Origin: Warburgia ugandensis | Taxonomy: Eukaryota; Streptophyta; Magnoliopsida; Canellales; Canellaceae | Direction of reading: 5' to 3' | DNA: 64,000 nt | Assembly: GCA_035236585.1 (NCBI GenBank) | Contig: CP141139.1 | Coordinates: forward strand, 39,813,217 to 39,877,216 | Shown here: positions 1 to 12,300 of the stretch, one piece after another | Position numbering within the stretch: the first letter of the stretch is position 1 | Layout: every line of letters begins with the position of its first letter | The notes under the pieces: generated by a model | The model's input: only the letters and a program-made list of their open reading frames with translations | What the model was told of the DNA's origin: nothing | Databases searched by the model: none | Translations under genes and position numbers: made by a program

Positions 1-349
1 GAGACTTTCAACTATGGCATTCCATCATAAGAGAAAGATAGAATCGAGGAAAATCTTAGTGGGTTGAAAACTATGAATGCTTGAGAGGATTGCTAGTTTA
101 GAGGCATATCTCACAATACCTTAACTTCTTCAAAACACACATTAAGAGGAAATGCTACTCATGAGATAGAAACAATAGTTAGATGACATTCCACTATCCT
201 CTTAAGTCAATATGATAGATAGAGCATTCGGCCATAACCAATCTTTGGTAAAAAAATTTTATACAAATACAAACAACAATGTGTGATGGTTTGCTAATCT
301 CTGAGAGCCACTGAGAGACAATGAGGAACATCATTATACTATGTTGCTT
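1..349. other. no gene seen
   Basis: AT-rich sequence with no sustained reading frame. It may be more of the L1 LINE remnant that becomes recognisable just downstream, but no motif could be assigned here. Confidence 0.4.
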
Positions 350-1250
350 GACAAACTTAGCAAAGGGCTCATTTGTAGCTCCAATAAGGATACCATTATT
401 TGTACTCCCTATGCAAACATAAGATTATCTATTAAATCTACCTATGCAACTCTCACTCCTAAGGAAAATGCATGACCTCTAGCAAATCTCATATAGAGAA
501 CCCCTATGGCTCCCAAAATCCAGTTCTTTGCTTAAACAATGACACTCAAAATATTAATGTTTGATAAATTATAGGTCAGGGGTATATTTGGTCCATTATG
601 GTGCCTCTTATGCTTCAAAAGTATAGAAAAAATTGACCATATTATGCTCATATGTCCAATGGACTAGGTTCAAAATGAAAGTCAAAGGTAAGATTCTTTG
701 GAACCTTTTCTTTCTTGCAGCTATTTGGTGCTGATGCATTGAAAGGAACTTTAAGTGTTTCTAGGGGGAAAGAAAATCTCAAACTCTTTTGAATGACTCT
801 TTTATAATACTTGCAGCATTTTGAGCCTAGAACTAGTGCTTTCTCATCACATTTAATAAGCTTTATACTCCTCAACTGGAATGAGGTGTTTGTGACTCTA
901 AGAATAGAACCAAATACACGCTTTAATGGTCTCCTCCCCCACCAAATTGGTTCAAATTGAATTTTGATAGATCTTGCTACCTCAACCCTAGCCAAAGTGG
1001 AGCCAGAGGAGCCTTATCATATCATAATGAGTGATTTTATTTGATTATTCATGCCCATTAGGAATTTGTGACTTAGCTAAAGTAGAGATTTTTGTGATTG
1101 CTTCTTTCATTAGATGGCTTTCGAATCCACAATTCTGGCTATGGAAAATCTAGGATTTCATGGATAGATAGAAATCATGTTAATCTAGTATTATGCACTA
1201 TCTAGAATCATAGGTTCTCAATTTGGGATTCATTCTTCTACGATATTGGT
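350..1250 (+). mobile_element. L1-type LINE, ORF2 C-terminal remnant
   Basis: Read on the + strand, starting in the frame of base 422, the decayed translation has the usual order of a plant L1 ORF2 tail. An SIKSTYA segment (about 425-445) matches the SVKSAY motif. APKIQFFA (about 510-535) is followed by FDKL and then a zinc-finger-like reverse-transcriptase C-terminal block, WCLLCFKSIEKIDHIMLICP (599-658). A W..ERN motif follows near 730-765. From about 930 an RNase H-like stretch is visible, including SCPLG followed by a conserved glutamate region. Stops and frame changes are frequent, so it is dead. The 5' part (endonuclease and RT core) is absent, as is common for 5'-truncated LINE insertions. 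Edges are approximate. Confidence 0.7.
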
Positions 1251-3977
1251 TCTATTTGTAGTGTAGCTGTGGCAATGTCACCAATGAGTGTATGATACCA
1301 TGTACACAAGAGGAATTTAAAGATTCTCTCGATCTTTACATTCTTGATGTACAACCACTAGGAGAGCTATTCACCCCAATCAATAAATTTTATTGTTTCT
1401 TCAAAAAAACTACTTATTTTTGTCTTAGAAAAATTTAATAAAAATATTTGTGATATTTTACTAAAAGACACATAGGGTAGAAGCATCAAATAATTAAGAA
1501 ATTTAAGCTGAGTACAAACATGATGAATGTCTTGGATTTATAAGAAAAGGTTTCACCAAACATGAAAAAGGAGCTTGGACTTCAACACACACCCTAGAGC
1601 ATGTATGCCTATTAGTACTCTTATTGCATTAAGGCCACACCTCTAGAATGAAGTGAGGATGAAAGATAACAAAAGAAATGAGAGGATAGTGCTTTGAACT
1701 ATGCTGAGTTAGTGTAGCGTCACTCACTTTTGCATGATGGGTCCTACCTATTTTTTTATGAGACCTGTCCATTTAATGTCTCTAGCTCTAATATCTTGTA
1801 GCCCAAACATTAAGGTGATTGGATGATTATAACTTTCAAAAACTATGCTTCTTATAGTTCATTATGCATTGCTCGCTACACTATATCCAACCATTCATCT
1901 AGTTTAATTGAAGGCAGATTATTTTTATTTTTATTTTTTTTATTCTAGGATCACCAAATCCTCAATGTTTATTAAGCAAAGTCACCAAAAGTGAGAATAT
2001 TGAGATGGATGGGAGCAGTCAACCATAGGTGAGGTCTTCATGCAAAAGTGGGCAACACTACACTAACTTGGTTTATTGTTGCGCACTATTGTATCATTCC
2101 TCACTAAACAAACTAGCTATAAGATGCTGATGACATATGGAGAGGTGTATCTAGTTTTGAATTAATTGCCCCACTCTAGGCTGATATGACTTGTTCATCT
2201 AATTGCTCTAGTTGTAGGTATTAGAGGCCAACTATTTGTCGCAACAAATTTCCAAGAAGGTCTGCCACCAAATAGCAGCTACAGAAAAGAATGTTGTCTC
2301 AAATTGATTCCTTACTTTCTAACACTACCTATTAGCCTTGTACACATAGGAGGACCAATGCTAGAGAAGGAAAAGGAAAAAATATGAAAAAATAAATAAA
2401 ACCATGGGAAATGAAAGGGGAAGTTGTTCTTCATGTTTTCCTCTCTCTAATTTTGTCTATATGTTTCTTCATCTTCATCAAGATGAAAGATCAAAGAAAT
2501 CATGCTATAATCTGATTTAGAACATAGTTTGGGAAAAAACTAGCACAAATATTATAAAGGCAACAATGGACATTCAATAAGCATAGATGTTTAATTTCTA
2601 AATCAATGGGCTAGCTTTTGATGGATTCACCTTCGTTGGTCCCATCTTATATAGGTCATGCTAACAAAATGGTCATAACAATTTACCTTAATTTCTTGGC
2701 CTCATCTTTGTTGAGTCAAACCAAGAATCTTAGCTATTATATAATCCAATCTTTTATTAGTTTAAGTTGTTCCAAACCAATAACATAATCTATTAAAATA
2801 ATAGCACTAGTAAGATCCTGATCTATTAGATTTTTGGGCTATAGCTATAAAAAATAGGGGCTCAATATATAAATAGTGAGGATCAGCAAAAGGTAACCAT
2901 ACTTTCTAAAAAAAATCCTGGTGTAAGTATATTAAACATGAAAAGCACTACACAGTTTGAATCACTAGAAATGACCATCTTATACTTTTAGGTGTCGGTT
3001 GAAACATAACATATAGTCTTTTATGAGCCCACTTGACTTCAATCATTTAAACCAAAGAGAATACTTATGGTTAGCAAAAGAGAGCCTCACTTATAATTTT
3101 GTGAGCAAAAGAGTTTGATGATATCAATCTATTGCCAAATGACCTAGATCATGATCCATTAGCCACTATCTGATGGTTATGACTTAATCTTGAGCATGAT
3201 GGCCTTATTTATAGCTAGAAGGACTTGAACTAGTGATTTGATAGCCAATATGGCATAGGGTCACAATCTAGCCCAAAAGATCTAATATTGAGCTCATAAC
3301 TTGATCCCACTACCAGAATAGCCTTGCCTCCTCTTCACCAAAGATAATACTTATGACAATAGACCCATATGAGTGTATACCAATGCATATGCTTTCTACG
3401 TGAGAGTAGGCATGATATAACTTCATATTAACAAGTGATTTTTTATTTTTAAAAGTAGGGCCCACATAAAGGCGTACAACAGTTTTCATTTGAAGATGGG
3501 CTCATGTATAGGTTCATATTGATAGGTAAATTGTTGACAAAGTGGTGGCATAAGTGCCTAAAATACTTTTCTTTTGATAATAGCCTGATGAATAAGTTCA
3601 TATTAGTAGATGATTTATTGTTCCCAAAGTGATCCCACTTGACTATGTACAGGGTTGGATGCTTTCAAGTTGATATTGGGTCCATGTATAGAGTTTCATA
3701 TTAGCAAGTAATTTGTAGTCATTTCAATTGGGCTTACATCTGTGTCTAGAGATTTATGCTTTCCATCTGGTCCATGTACTAGTTTTGAATTAACATGTTT
3801 ACTTCTTTGATCATTTCCTACTTTTAAAGAGACAAACAAAAGGAGACAAAAGTAACAGATTTACATCGATTTGTGAGTTTGGCTGATAAAATGGCACTGT
3901 CATAATTTTTTAGATGTTTATATGATGAAGAGTTGCCTATTATCGACCTTTAAAAGAGCAACAGATATAGTATAGAC
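1251..3977. other. gene-free AT-rich region
   Basis: No coding region, RNA gene or recognisable transposon protein was seen on either strand. The only structure found is an inverted-repeat unit at about 1686-2090, described separately. Confidence 0.5.
1686..2090. mobile_element. possible MITE (inverted-repeat unit)
   Basis: The sequence AGTTAGTGTAG.G around 1708-1720, running on into CACTTTTGCATGA (to about 1738), recurs inverted at about 2037-2072. The arms match over roughly 40-45 bp with a few mismatches and lie about 350 bp apart. The interior is AT-rich and has no protein. This is the architecture of a small non-autonomous DNA transposon, but the ends are not sharp and I found no convincing target duplication, so the superfamily is unassigned. 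Confidence 0.4.
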
Positions 3978-4169
3978 TAGTAAATTGCTCATGTGATGCA
4001 CAGATAACCTAATCATTTATTGATCCAAACCACTAACTTAAGTGGGACCAATTTTTTTTTTTGAAAAATAAGAATTAATCAATCGGATTCTACTATTTTT
4101 GAAAAGAAAATGAGTAGAAATAAAAGGTTATTTGCTCTCTCTATCTACAAAGGACTAATGAAAAGAAGA

Positions 4170-4227
<58 letters not shown>

Positions 4228-4365
4228 AACATAGAATGTATTCAATTATAAATTAAAGAGAAAATTTTTAAAAGCTCAATAAATGATAAACATAATTGAG
4301 AATGTGCCGTGTGCAAAATAATAAAGAGCTGGGAGAAAAACTACTGGTAAATAGTAGATTGATGT
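3978..4365 (+). repeat. dispersed direct repeat, copy 1
   Basis: The segment starting CTAGTAAATTGCTCATG matches 13083-13450 in the same orientation. Shared landmarks include TTTATTGATCCAAA, CTAA.TTAAGTGGGAC, AAAATGAGTA and GCAAAATAATAAA, in the same order. It contains the AT/GA microsatellite that copy 2 lacks. It sits immediately upstream of the MTERF9 promoter. It could be an unclassified transposon or a local duplication. Confidence 0.6.
4169..4225. repeat. compound microsatellite (AT)n(GA)n
   Basis: About 20 bases of perfect TA dinucleotides run directly into about 35 bases of GA dinucleotides. Confidence 0.97.
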
Positions 4366-4620
4366 TGTAGGAACCAAAGGGCCTTTGGCCATGCATTTCT
4401 CTTCTTCTCATAATAAGGGCTGTAGATATCAAAGTTAGGGTATTTTGGAGAGATCGGCGCTGAGGTGGATTAGAATAGGCTCTCGCAGAGATTTTTCATA
4501 CTTATTTTGTTCTGTGTTACTGAGCAGTGGGATGATGATGAGAGACAAAATTCGGATAATGAACTTTTTCAGTAGCACATATTCGTTTTAGGGTTTTAGG
4601 ATACTCTCTCTCTCTCTCCA
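4366..4620 (+). promoter_or_regulatory. MTERF9 upstream region and 5' leader
   Basis: TAGGGTTT at 4589-4596 is the complement of the plant telo-box AAACCCTA, an element often found in promoters of genes for translation and organelle proteins. A pyrimidine tract of CT repeats (about 4604-4619) runs up to the ATG, a common feature of plant 5' leaders. No unambiguous TATA box was identified, and the transcription start was not located. Function is inferred from position. Confidence 0.5.
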
Positions 4621-7600
4621 ATGACGACTCTCTCTTTCTATCTCAATGTCAATCCTCTTTCTTCTTCTTCTTCTTCACATTTATCTCCTGTACATCTCCG
4701 TGGCCGAAATATCTTTAGAATCGTCAAGAAAAGGAAAAAAAGAAGAGATTTCGGTGTCTTTTCTGTTCATTCAAATGCGAGAATTCTCAAAACAAATCGA
4801 AAGTCTGCATACGGACAGAGACTTTCTCCCTACGACAGCAGTGATGAAGAAGAGGAGGATTATTGGTCTTCTGATGTAAGTTTACTTCTTCTTTTTTCTC
4901 GTTGTTTTTTTTCTGTGGAAAGAGTCGTTCTCCTTGTGCATGATTTCTATATTTTGATTCATTTAAGCATGCGCTTTTTTTATTTGAGTTAGTTTTGCTT
5001 CAACTTTTCTTCTTTTCTGCCAACCAGAGAATTCTAATGCGGATCTTATTTTTATTAACCAAATAACTTAGTTTGGATGTCAAAGAATGACGTTCACTAA
5101 TGTTTTATTTTGTAAGATGAAACTTGATCTGAATTTTAGGTAATAAGTGCTTGAGCTTCTTGATCCATTAGTAATCATTGCTTCTAGAATTTGATTCATA
5201 CTTAAATCTTTCATTTAAATATTACTTGCTTGCGCTTCTTGAATTTCTGTTTGTTTTTCATGATTTTGCTTCAACTTTTCTTCGTTTCTGCGAGCTAGAG
5301 AATTCTAATGTGGAGTTATGTTCATTTAACAATCCTCTTCCGATTTTCACAGAGTTAGATAATTTAATTCGGATGTCAAAGAATGCCATTTGTTTTATTA
5401 GATGGAATTTGAGCTGAACTTTAGGTCTAATGTGCTGGACGTCCTTCATTTCATGAGTAATCGTTGCTTCTACTACTCTTCCCGGAAATACAAAACAAAT
5501 GCACTTCAAAGATTTCAGAAAACCAACAAGTCATTTCAGAAATCCATGTTGCATTCGAAACCAATTCCCGAATTTACTTTCCAATTTTTGTTTCACATTT
5601 TCTTGTCCATTTTCTAGTTGTTTCAAGATTTTCCCAGTTATTAGAGGATGTCTATAATATTTTTCTTTAAAAACTATGAAGCAGAATTACAACTACAATA
5701 TCACACAATAGATGTACAAGCCTGCTTCAGGTAAATAAAGGAAGAGAAATATGCTATTGTATTTTATGTTGGAGCAATGAGGAAAATGTAAGCTCAACTG
5801 CCAGTGGTAGAACAAATACTCCTAGCTCATGGACATAGGATATGTCTTACGATTTATAGGAGATGAAACACTTGCAGAACTTTGTTGTGCACATACTGTC
5901 TTAACAGCTGCAAAGAGAGCTAGTAAAAGAACTAGAGCAGAATGGAGATTAAGAAATTACATAAGAATAATAGAAAAGTAGAAACTTAGAACTTAGTTGG
6001 TAATGGAATTTAATTTTAAACATGAGAAGTGTATTTTATAAAATAGACAATAAGTCATCTAATTATAAACGTGTTTGATCATGTTAAAGTTATAAGAGTC
6101 AACAATACTCAAGATGTTTAGTTAGTAGTAGCTTGAAAGAGGAACTTAAAGCAGGAGTTTGGACATGGATTTAGGGCTGTTTGCAATGGGACTAAGAATC
6201 ATGGATTAAATTATTCTGGAATAGTGAAAATTATTCCTGCTATTTGCAGCCTTGTGATGCAAATAACATTATTTAAGAACAAACAGCCCAAGTTTCTTAG
6301 GCTATTTTATGTATGTTTGAATAGTTTAACTATGTTTTAAGGCTGCTAATAGCGGGAAAAGTTTTCACTTTTCCGGAATAACTTAATGCATGGTTCTTAT
6401 TCCTGTCGAAAACAGCCCAAGAGGTTAGTACTTTGACACTGAATTGATTGAGCATACATGGTAACAGTAGTAGAAAAGATAATAATTTACGGACAACTCT
6501 CATTATGGATTCATTTTATGATATTTGTGAATTTTTTCTGCAGTTATGCTTCTCTCATAAAAACATGACTTCAGAAAAAAGTCATGTTTTCGTGAACCTC
6601 CTCATATGCTCTCACTTCCCATCACTGTTCCAAGTTCCAACTTCTAGTAACTATGGATGGAAACAGAAGAAAAGTGTTTTCAAATGAGAAGAGCAAGGGG
6701 GGGGGGGGGAAGATGCAACAACTTTCATTTTTGTTATGAGTACTCAATTGTCATTATATGCATCAAACATTTGATATCAATTGTGATGGAAGCTAAAATA
6801 TCATTATACTGCCTATTTATTTATTTTCTGCTTCAAAAATTTCCTTGGTCACTTCATATCACTGTAATTTCGAAGGACTAATGCACAAAAATACATGGGA
6901 AGAGCAGGAAAAGTATAGATTTTTCCTGAATAGTCTAACAGTATTAAGGGTATCTTTGTATTTACAGAGTATCAAATCCCTATCATGTGACTCTTAAAAT
7001 TCTGTATGCTGACACATAATACCAACTTTCCTGAAAACTCCAACCAAGGAGGGTTAAGGCCAAAACCTGCCATTGCATGTCAAAAATTTTCTACTGTTAA
7101 ATTCAGCAACTTGGTCTGCAATGTAGATTTACGTATCATATACCTAATTTCTTGTTTTGTTAAATAATGTTTCAGTTTCATTGTGTTCATTCTTCTCAGG
7201 ATGAATCTGCAGAAGTAGATGAGTTCGATGGTGATATACACAGCAATCGAAAACCCTCAAGCTTGAATATTAACAATACAGAACAAGGTACCTTCTGAAT
7301 CATTCAATAAGATCTTTCAAGAGTGTTGCTAAAATTTTATCGTGCTGCTGTCCATGCAGGCACTGCATTACTGACAAAATTGGCAGAAGAGGAGAAAACA
7401 TCATTACTAACTGAACCAAAAGTGAAAATTACATACAGTTCAAATATCCCAGAAAGGAGACATGCTGGAGTTGTTTATCATTCTAAAAGTGGATTTAAAA
7501 ACATGGACTGTGTGAATACTTCTGGCACAGAAAAGGTATCTTTTGGATCTCTTTTCAGATTTTGGTCGGATGTACTACCAAGTCTGTTCTCCTGATCTGA

Positions 7601-8726
7601 GAATAATCTATTTGTTGCAGCTGAAGAATGAAAAATCAATGAAAAATCAGTTGTGTAAACTGTCAGAAGATTTAGACTTTGATGAGAAATGGTTTCCTCT
7701 TATCGATTACTTGAGCACATTTGGGCTAAAGGAATCTCACTTCATCCAAATCTATGAGAGGCATATGCCGTGCCTTCAGATAAATGTAGCTTCTGCCAAA
7801 GAAAGGTTGGAGTTCTTGCTGAGCGTGGGTGTCAAACATACAGATATCCGAAGGATACTTCTGAGGCAGCCGCAAATTTTAGAGTACACTGTGGAAAACA
7901 ATATGAAGTCCCATGTTGCATTTTTGACAAGTTTAGGTGTTCCTGATTCCCGCATTGGCCAGATAATTACTGCTGCACCATCTCTATTTTCTTATAGTGT
8001 GGATCAATCTTTAAAACCCACAGTCCGGTATTTGGTTGAAGAAGTTGGCATTAAGAGAAATGATGTGAGCAAGGTTGTGCAGCTGAGCCCCCAAATTCTG
8101 GTACAGCGGATTAATATTTCATGGACTTCTCGATTTGGCTTTCTCTCAAAGGAATTAGGAGCGCCCAGAGACAGCATAGTGAAGATGGTTACAAAACATC
8201 CACAACTTCTTCATTATAGTATTGAGGATGGGATACTTCCAAGGATTAACTTCTTGAGGAGTATTGGGATGCAAAATTCTGACATCTTGAAAGTATTAAC
8301 AAGTCTTACCCAGGTCAGAAATTTGCACTTCCTCTTGTTTATGGGATATATTTGTCCTTTGGCCCCTGCAATATATTTTCTTGTGTGGAAGATAACAGAG
8401 TTTCTTTACAGGTCTTGTCCTTGTCGTTGGAGGATAATCTGAAACCCAAGTACTTATATTTAGTAAATGAACTTCACAACGAGGTGCACTCCTTGACAAA
8501 ATACCCCATGTATCTAAGCTTGTCTCTTGAGCAGAGAATCCAACCTCGTCACCGGTTCTTGGTTGCGCTAAAGAAAGCTCCCAAGGGGCCATTCCCTCTA
8601 AGCGCATTGGTTCCTACTGATGAGTGCTTTTGTCAGCAATGGGCCGGAACAAGTTTAGACAAGTATTTGGCATTCAAGCAGTCTTTACTACTCTCACAGT
8701 TTGCAAGGAAATACGGAAGAAAATGA
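4621..8726 (+). CDS. MTERF9: chloroplast mTERF protein MTERF9 (five exons)
   Basis: Exons were assigned as 4621-4875, 7200-7287, 7360-7535, 7621-8313 and 8412-8726. All introns are GT-AG (2324, 72, 85 and 98 bp), and the joined frame is open for 508 codons plus TGA. Residues 1 to about 50 are rich in Ser and basic residues with few acidic ones, as in a chloroplast transit peptide. An acidic SSDEEEED stretch crosses the exon 1/2 junction region. From about residue 195 to 480 there are tandem mTERF motifs of about 30-35 residues, with typical LLRQPQILEY, APSLFSYSV, LSPQILVQR, KHPQLLHYS and KYPMYLSLS cores. The C-terminus FCQQWAGTSLDKYLAFKQ is characteristic of the MTERF9/TWIRT1 orthologue, and length is close to Arabidopsis (about 500 aa). 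Family knowledge: a plastid RNA-associated protein that supports chloroplast ribosome assembly and translation. The ATG is the first in frame after the CT-rich leader. The gene appears intact. Confidence 0.93.
6174..6418. mobile_element. foldback MITE in MTERF9 intron 1
   Basis: A 245-bp unit whose two ends are long inverted repeats of about 80 bp each (6174-6253 and 6339-6418). Both begin GGGCTGTTT and share AAGAA.CATG.ATTAA.TTATTC.GGAA. and GCTATT.GCAGCCTT. In the first 58 positions about 47 match. The middle (about 85 bp) contains a further CAAACAGCCC that echoes the terminus. There is no coding capacity. The ends recall PIF/Harbinger- or hAT-derived MITEs, but no clear target duplication was found, so the superfamily is open. 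It lies wholly within the intron and does not touch the splice sites. Confidence 0.8.
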
Positions 8727-8789
8727 TATCTCATTGACTTTGAGATGCCAGTTTTGACATGTGGTGGTTAGGGCTTCTTGTTTTGTTGT

Positions 8790-8795
8790 AATAAA
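8790..8795 (+). terminator. candidate poly(A) signal of MTERF9
   Basis: AATAAA occurs 64 bases after the MTERF9 stop codon, within a T-rich, TTGT-containing stretch (about 8778-8800) typical of plant 3' untranslated regions. Assignment is by position and motif only. Confidence 0.5.
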
Positions 8796-8865
8796 TGTAA
8801 CAGTAATTCCCATGAGGAGGTATAGTCTGTCACTGGCGGAGCTGAGGCATAAATAGTTTTCCAAT

Positions 8866-9045
8866 GAAGTGCGGCCTTGACAAAATACTCTTTAACTTTA
8901 TTTCATGTTTTTTGGTTAAAGAAAGCTTGAAAGGGAATCAAGTCATTTGAGCTTGTGGTTCCTGTTGATGAGTGCTTAAAAGTCTGCAATGTATTGCAAC
9001 TTGTTCAAAAAAGAATTTGTTGTAAAGCAGAACTCTCTTCTTACA
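8866..9045 (+). pseudogene. decayed duplicate of MTERF9 last exon
   Basis: Five blocks match MTERF9 exon 5 in order and on the same strand: 8867-8889 to 8481-8503 (GTGC..CCTTGACAAAATAC), about 8911-8935 to 8559-8585 (TTGGTT..AAAGAAAGCT), 8955-8976 to 8607-8628 (TGGTTCCT..TGATGAGTGCTT), about 8980-9004 to 8632-8656 (GTC.GCAATG), and about 9024-9045 to 8677-8700 (AAGCAG..CT). Spacing between blocks is nearly the same except for a loss of about 34 bp after the first. Stops and frameshifts make it non-coding. It begins only about 140 bp after the real stop codon, so it could be part of the MTERF9 3' transcribed region. It is best read as an old partial tandem duplication. Confidence 0.8.
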
Positions 9046-9193
9046 ACGGAAAGAAGTACTAAAGTAAAGGATAAATCTTTAGCCATCCTTCAAGTTAATT
9101 AATTTTATTGGTGTAAGGTTTGGAAGGAAGGAAGGGCCCATGGTAGTCCTAATGATCTTTGTGGTTATTTATTGATTGAGCTGTTTAGGAACA

Positions 9194-9378
9194 GAAGGGT
9201 AGCCTTGGTGCAATGGTTGAGTTGTCACTGTGTGACTTGGAGGTCATGGGTTTGAGGCTTGGAAATAGCCTCTTGCAAAAATGCAAGGTAAGGCTGTGTT
9301 CTATAGACCCTTTGTGGTTTGCCCCTTCCACGGACCCCGCATAAGCGGAGCTTTGTTTACCACCCTGCCCGTTTTCAT
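9194..9378 (+). mobile_element. Au-type SINE with 15-bp target duplications
   Basis: A 185-bp unit with a tRNA-like head: a GGTAGC..GGTGCAATGG box A-like segment, then GAGGTCATGGGTTTGAG as box B. The conserved Au-SINE body follows (GGAAATAGCCTCTTGCA, GACCC..., GGACCCCGC, AGCGGAGCTT, CTGCCC), with a short T-rich end. It is flanked by AGCTGTTTAGGAACA (9179-9193) and AGCTGTTCAAGAACA (9379-9393), which differ at two positions. It would be transcribed by RNA polymerase III and moved by L1 machinery. The tRNA-like part is not a functional tRNA gene. Confidence 0.9.
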
Positions 9379-9393
9379 AGCTGTTCAAGAACA

Positions 9394-12300
9394 TCCTGAT
9401 GGACACAAGTTCATATAATTTTTATGAACTAGTAACTAGCTTCTGGCCTTTCTACTTTTCTAAATAATTTCTAATGACATTGTATAGCAACTTTTGGAGA
9501 AGCTGGTCCAGGGTTCATATACGGTGTGCTTAACATTGTCAGAATGACTGGTTATGGGAGTGGCTAACTCTTTACTAACTGGCTTCTGGTGGTTGAAAAG
9601 TTTCAGTCTCAGCAATTCAAGTTAGTTTCTTACAAGGTTAGCTATACAGGAGCCAAGCAAGTAAAGTATAGTGTCACCATTTTATTCAATTAAGCAGTGG
9701 AATTTACATAGACACTTATGTTTGAGCGTACATATTTGTGTATATTCACTCATGCATACTGATATATTTACTTGTTTACGTCTGAATTCCTGCATAATAT
9801 TCCGCAAATGCACAAATGCAATAACAGCATGTATAATACACCTGTATATAGCAACAAGCTTTGTGTGCTTTCACCTCATGCAGAAGACTTGCAGTCCAAT
9901 TATTTGATTGATTCATAATGATTATGCTCTATGACTTTTTACCTGATTGACTGATTATAGACTCATAATGTGATTTTACAACTCCTGGTTAGTCAGTTTT
10001 CATGTGATGTAGCAAGTTATACATCTGGAATTTACTTGGTTTAGGGTAGCTGATATGCTGTTCGAGATTTTATTGTTTTATGACTTGTGCTTATTATTGG
10101 CATGTTGCCATGAAAATTATAAGTCAAGGGATGGGCAACTGTAAATCTTGATCAATTTTGCTGCTAGGATTTTGACATTTAGTGGAATTGTCTACTGAGT
10201 GTCTAGTCACATATTCATTTGATCTGGCTTGGAAGAAGAAATAGCATTTTCATTATTAAATAAGATTAAATGAAGAATTAGAACCCCAAATAGCCGCAAA
10301 TAAAATAAGCAAATTCGGGATATAACACCATCTCTGGTAAACCTGCACATAGAGAGGGAGATTGTCAATATTTTGCAGTAATTTGTCAGTTATTTTGAAC
10401 TTTGGCATTTACCCGTTTTAGGGGGTTAAAAATGTGAATAATTCTTAGGAAACTTCTTATTTAACATTTGGTCTTTCTGTAGATATTCTTTAAAAATACC
10501 TTTTATTAGAAATGGCTTTTCTCACCCTATTTTATGATTTAGGTTTTTACAATTACCTGAAGGCTGGAATGCACAATCAGAAAAAGGTGTTTAATAAAAT
10601 GAGGATTACCACTATTGAAAAGATTGAGAGAGCTTTTTACCATTCTTTTGACCTTGTGAAACGATGTTTTATGCACTAGCTTTCCAAACTAGCTTAAAAG
10701 CATCTGAAATGGGTGATTGCTAATTCAACTTGATCATGCTCTTCCTCTTTGAAGTGCAAGACGCAGTTATCATTATGTTTGACACATTGAACATTTATGA
10801 TTATTGGATGTTTCGGAGAATCAAGGTCACACTAACAGATTCATGACTTCTAGGCAAAAAATGCTTTGATAGGCTTGCCATCCTTAGGCGCACTGGATCA
10901 ATGAATGCTACACTGTTATTATCACTTAGACAAACCCATTTTCTGGTTATTTAGTGAGTAGCATTATAAGAAATTCCAAAGACTTCCAGGATTTTGCTGA
11001 TGCCAGGTTTTGTTCTTCTTTAACATGCTTTTCTTGTCTGTGCACTTCTTGATTTCCTGCTTCCATGGGAAACAAATGGTAGAATAACTTCCTTTGCTGC
11101 CATCCCCAAAGGAGTAGCTTCTTGACACATTTCCTACCCTTTCTCAGTATGCTTTTAGGAATAGCAGTTAAATTTTGCGGGTTAAATTGGAAACTGTAGT
11201 GGGTTAGAAACTTTTTCTTTGATATTGATGTCCATCTTTTAAGTGAGTACTAGGTTTGAAAAGATTATTTAAAAGCTAAGTCAAGATGCAAGATAATGAA
11301 AGCTTGTTGATAGAGTAAAATTGGAACGCTACTGATTTGAACTATATGTAAGTTCTTCCAAAACCATAGAACTTTCTTCGTTCAGTAGAAAGTACATACT
11401 AAATTGATTAGAAGTCCAGCAGATAATGTACCCACGGGATGAACACCTTAGTACCATTATCTGCATTCTTACAGTAAATCAGAAGATTTGACGTCTGGCA
11501 CAAGAATTAGAAGGAATTAGCACTGCTGCTCGAGTTGGTTTCTATCAAACACAGGTCTAAATGGATGAAAACTACTGTGGTTGGGATTACTTCAAATCTG
11601 CTTCAGGACTATAGCTGGTGTCTGGATCTGAACAGAATGGCAAAGAAATTGGTTCAGAGTGGCTTGAGGAACAGCTGAAAATGGCTTTTATCGAGATGGT
11701 TTTCTTTAAATTGCATAGGAACGACTCATAGGTGATTTTGTGGCAGTGTCTTCATGATGCTGCAATACATGTCTCCTGGAAGTTACTGAGAAAAAAGGTG
11801 AATACAGTTCTTTCAATTGGTTTTGATGAAACAGGCAGGAGATAGGCTTGGTATCATTGAGCATTTCCTAAAGAACTTACACTGCTTAACATGATTTTCT
11901 GAACTGGTGATGACTAATTATGCCTTCTTAACAGACTTGCAAAATAAAAAAGATGGCTTCAGTTTTCCTTTTTGAACTCTTTAAGATTTAGAAAAAAATT
12001 ATGAAAAATACATTAATTCGATTATATGTTCTGGCGATTCACTTGCTTGGAGAGAAGTGATAATATAGTTGCAAGTGAGGCTCCCCATTCTATCCATTTC
12101 TATAGAGTTTGGAAATTTTTTTACGCAAACAGAACTCTGCAGTTTTATGTTTCCAAAAGGTTCTTGGTTACCTGCCGGTCCTGTCCAGTCCTGCAGCCAT
12201 GTCCTTTAATATCTATTTAAGGTCATTAATGGAGAATATTGATCGTTTTCTAGGATATTTAATCTTTTCCATTTGGTGCCTGTTTCTGGTAGCGAAAGCT

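Noticed and set aside
648..995. 115-codon open frame on the minus strand
   Set aside because: It is antisense to the L1 ORF2 tail read on the + strand and has no recognisable domain.
7543..7620. Upstream ATG giving a longer N-terminus to the 299-codon frame at 7543
   Set aside because: It lies in intron 3. Splicing at 7535/7621 keeps the mTERF frame and a good acceptor (TTGTTGCAG).
8314..8442. Read-through of MTERF9 exon 4 to a stop at 8442
   Set aside because: This would delete the conserved C-terminus. GTCAGA at 8314 and TTTACAG at 8405-8411 join exon 4 to exon 5 in frame and restore the MTERF9 ending.
9194..9260. Possible tRNA gene from box A and box B
   Set aside because: The boxes belong to the Au SINE head; no cloverleaf with a plausible anticodon arm was found.
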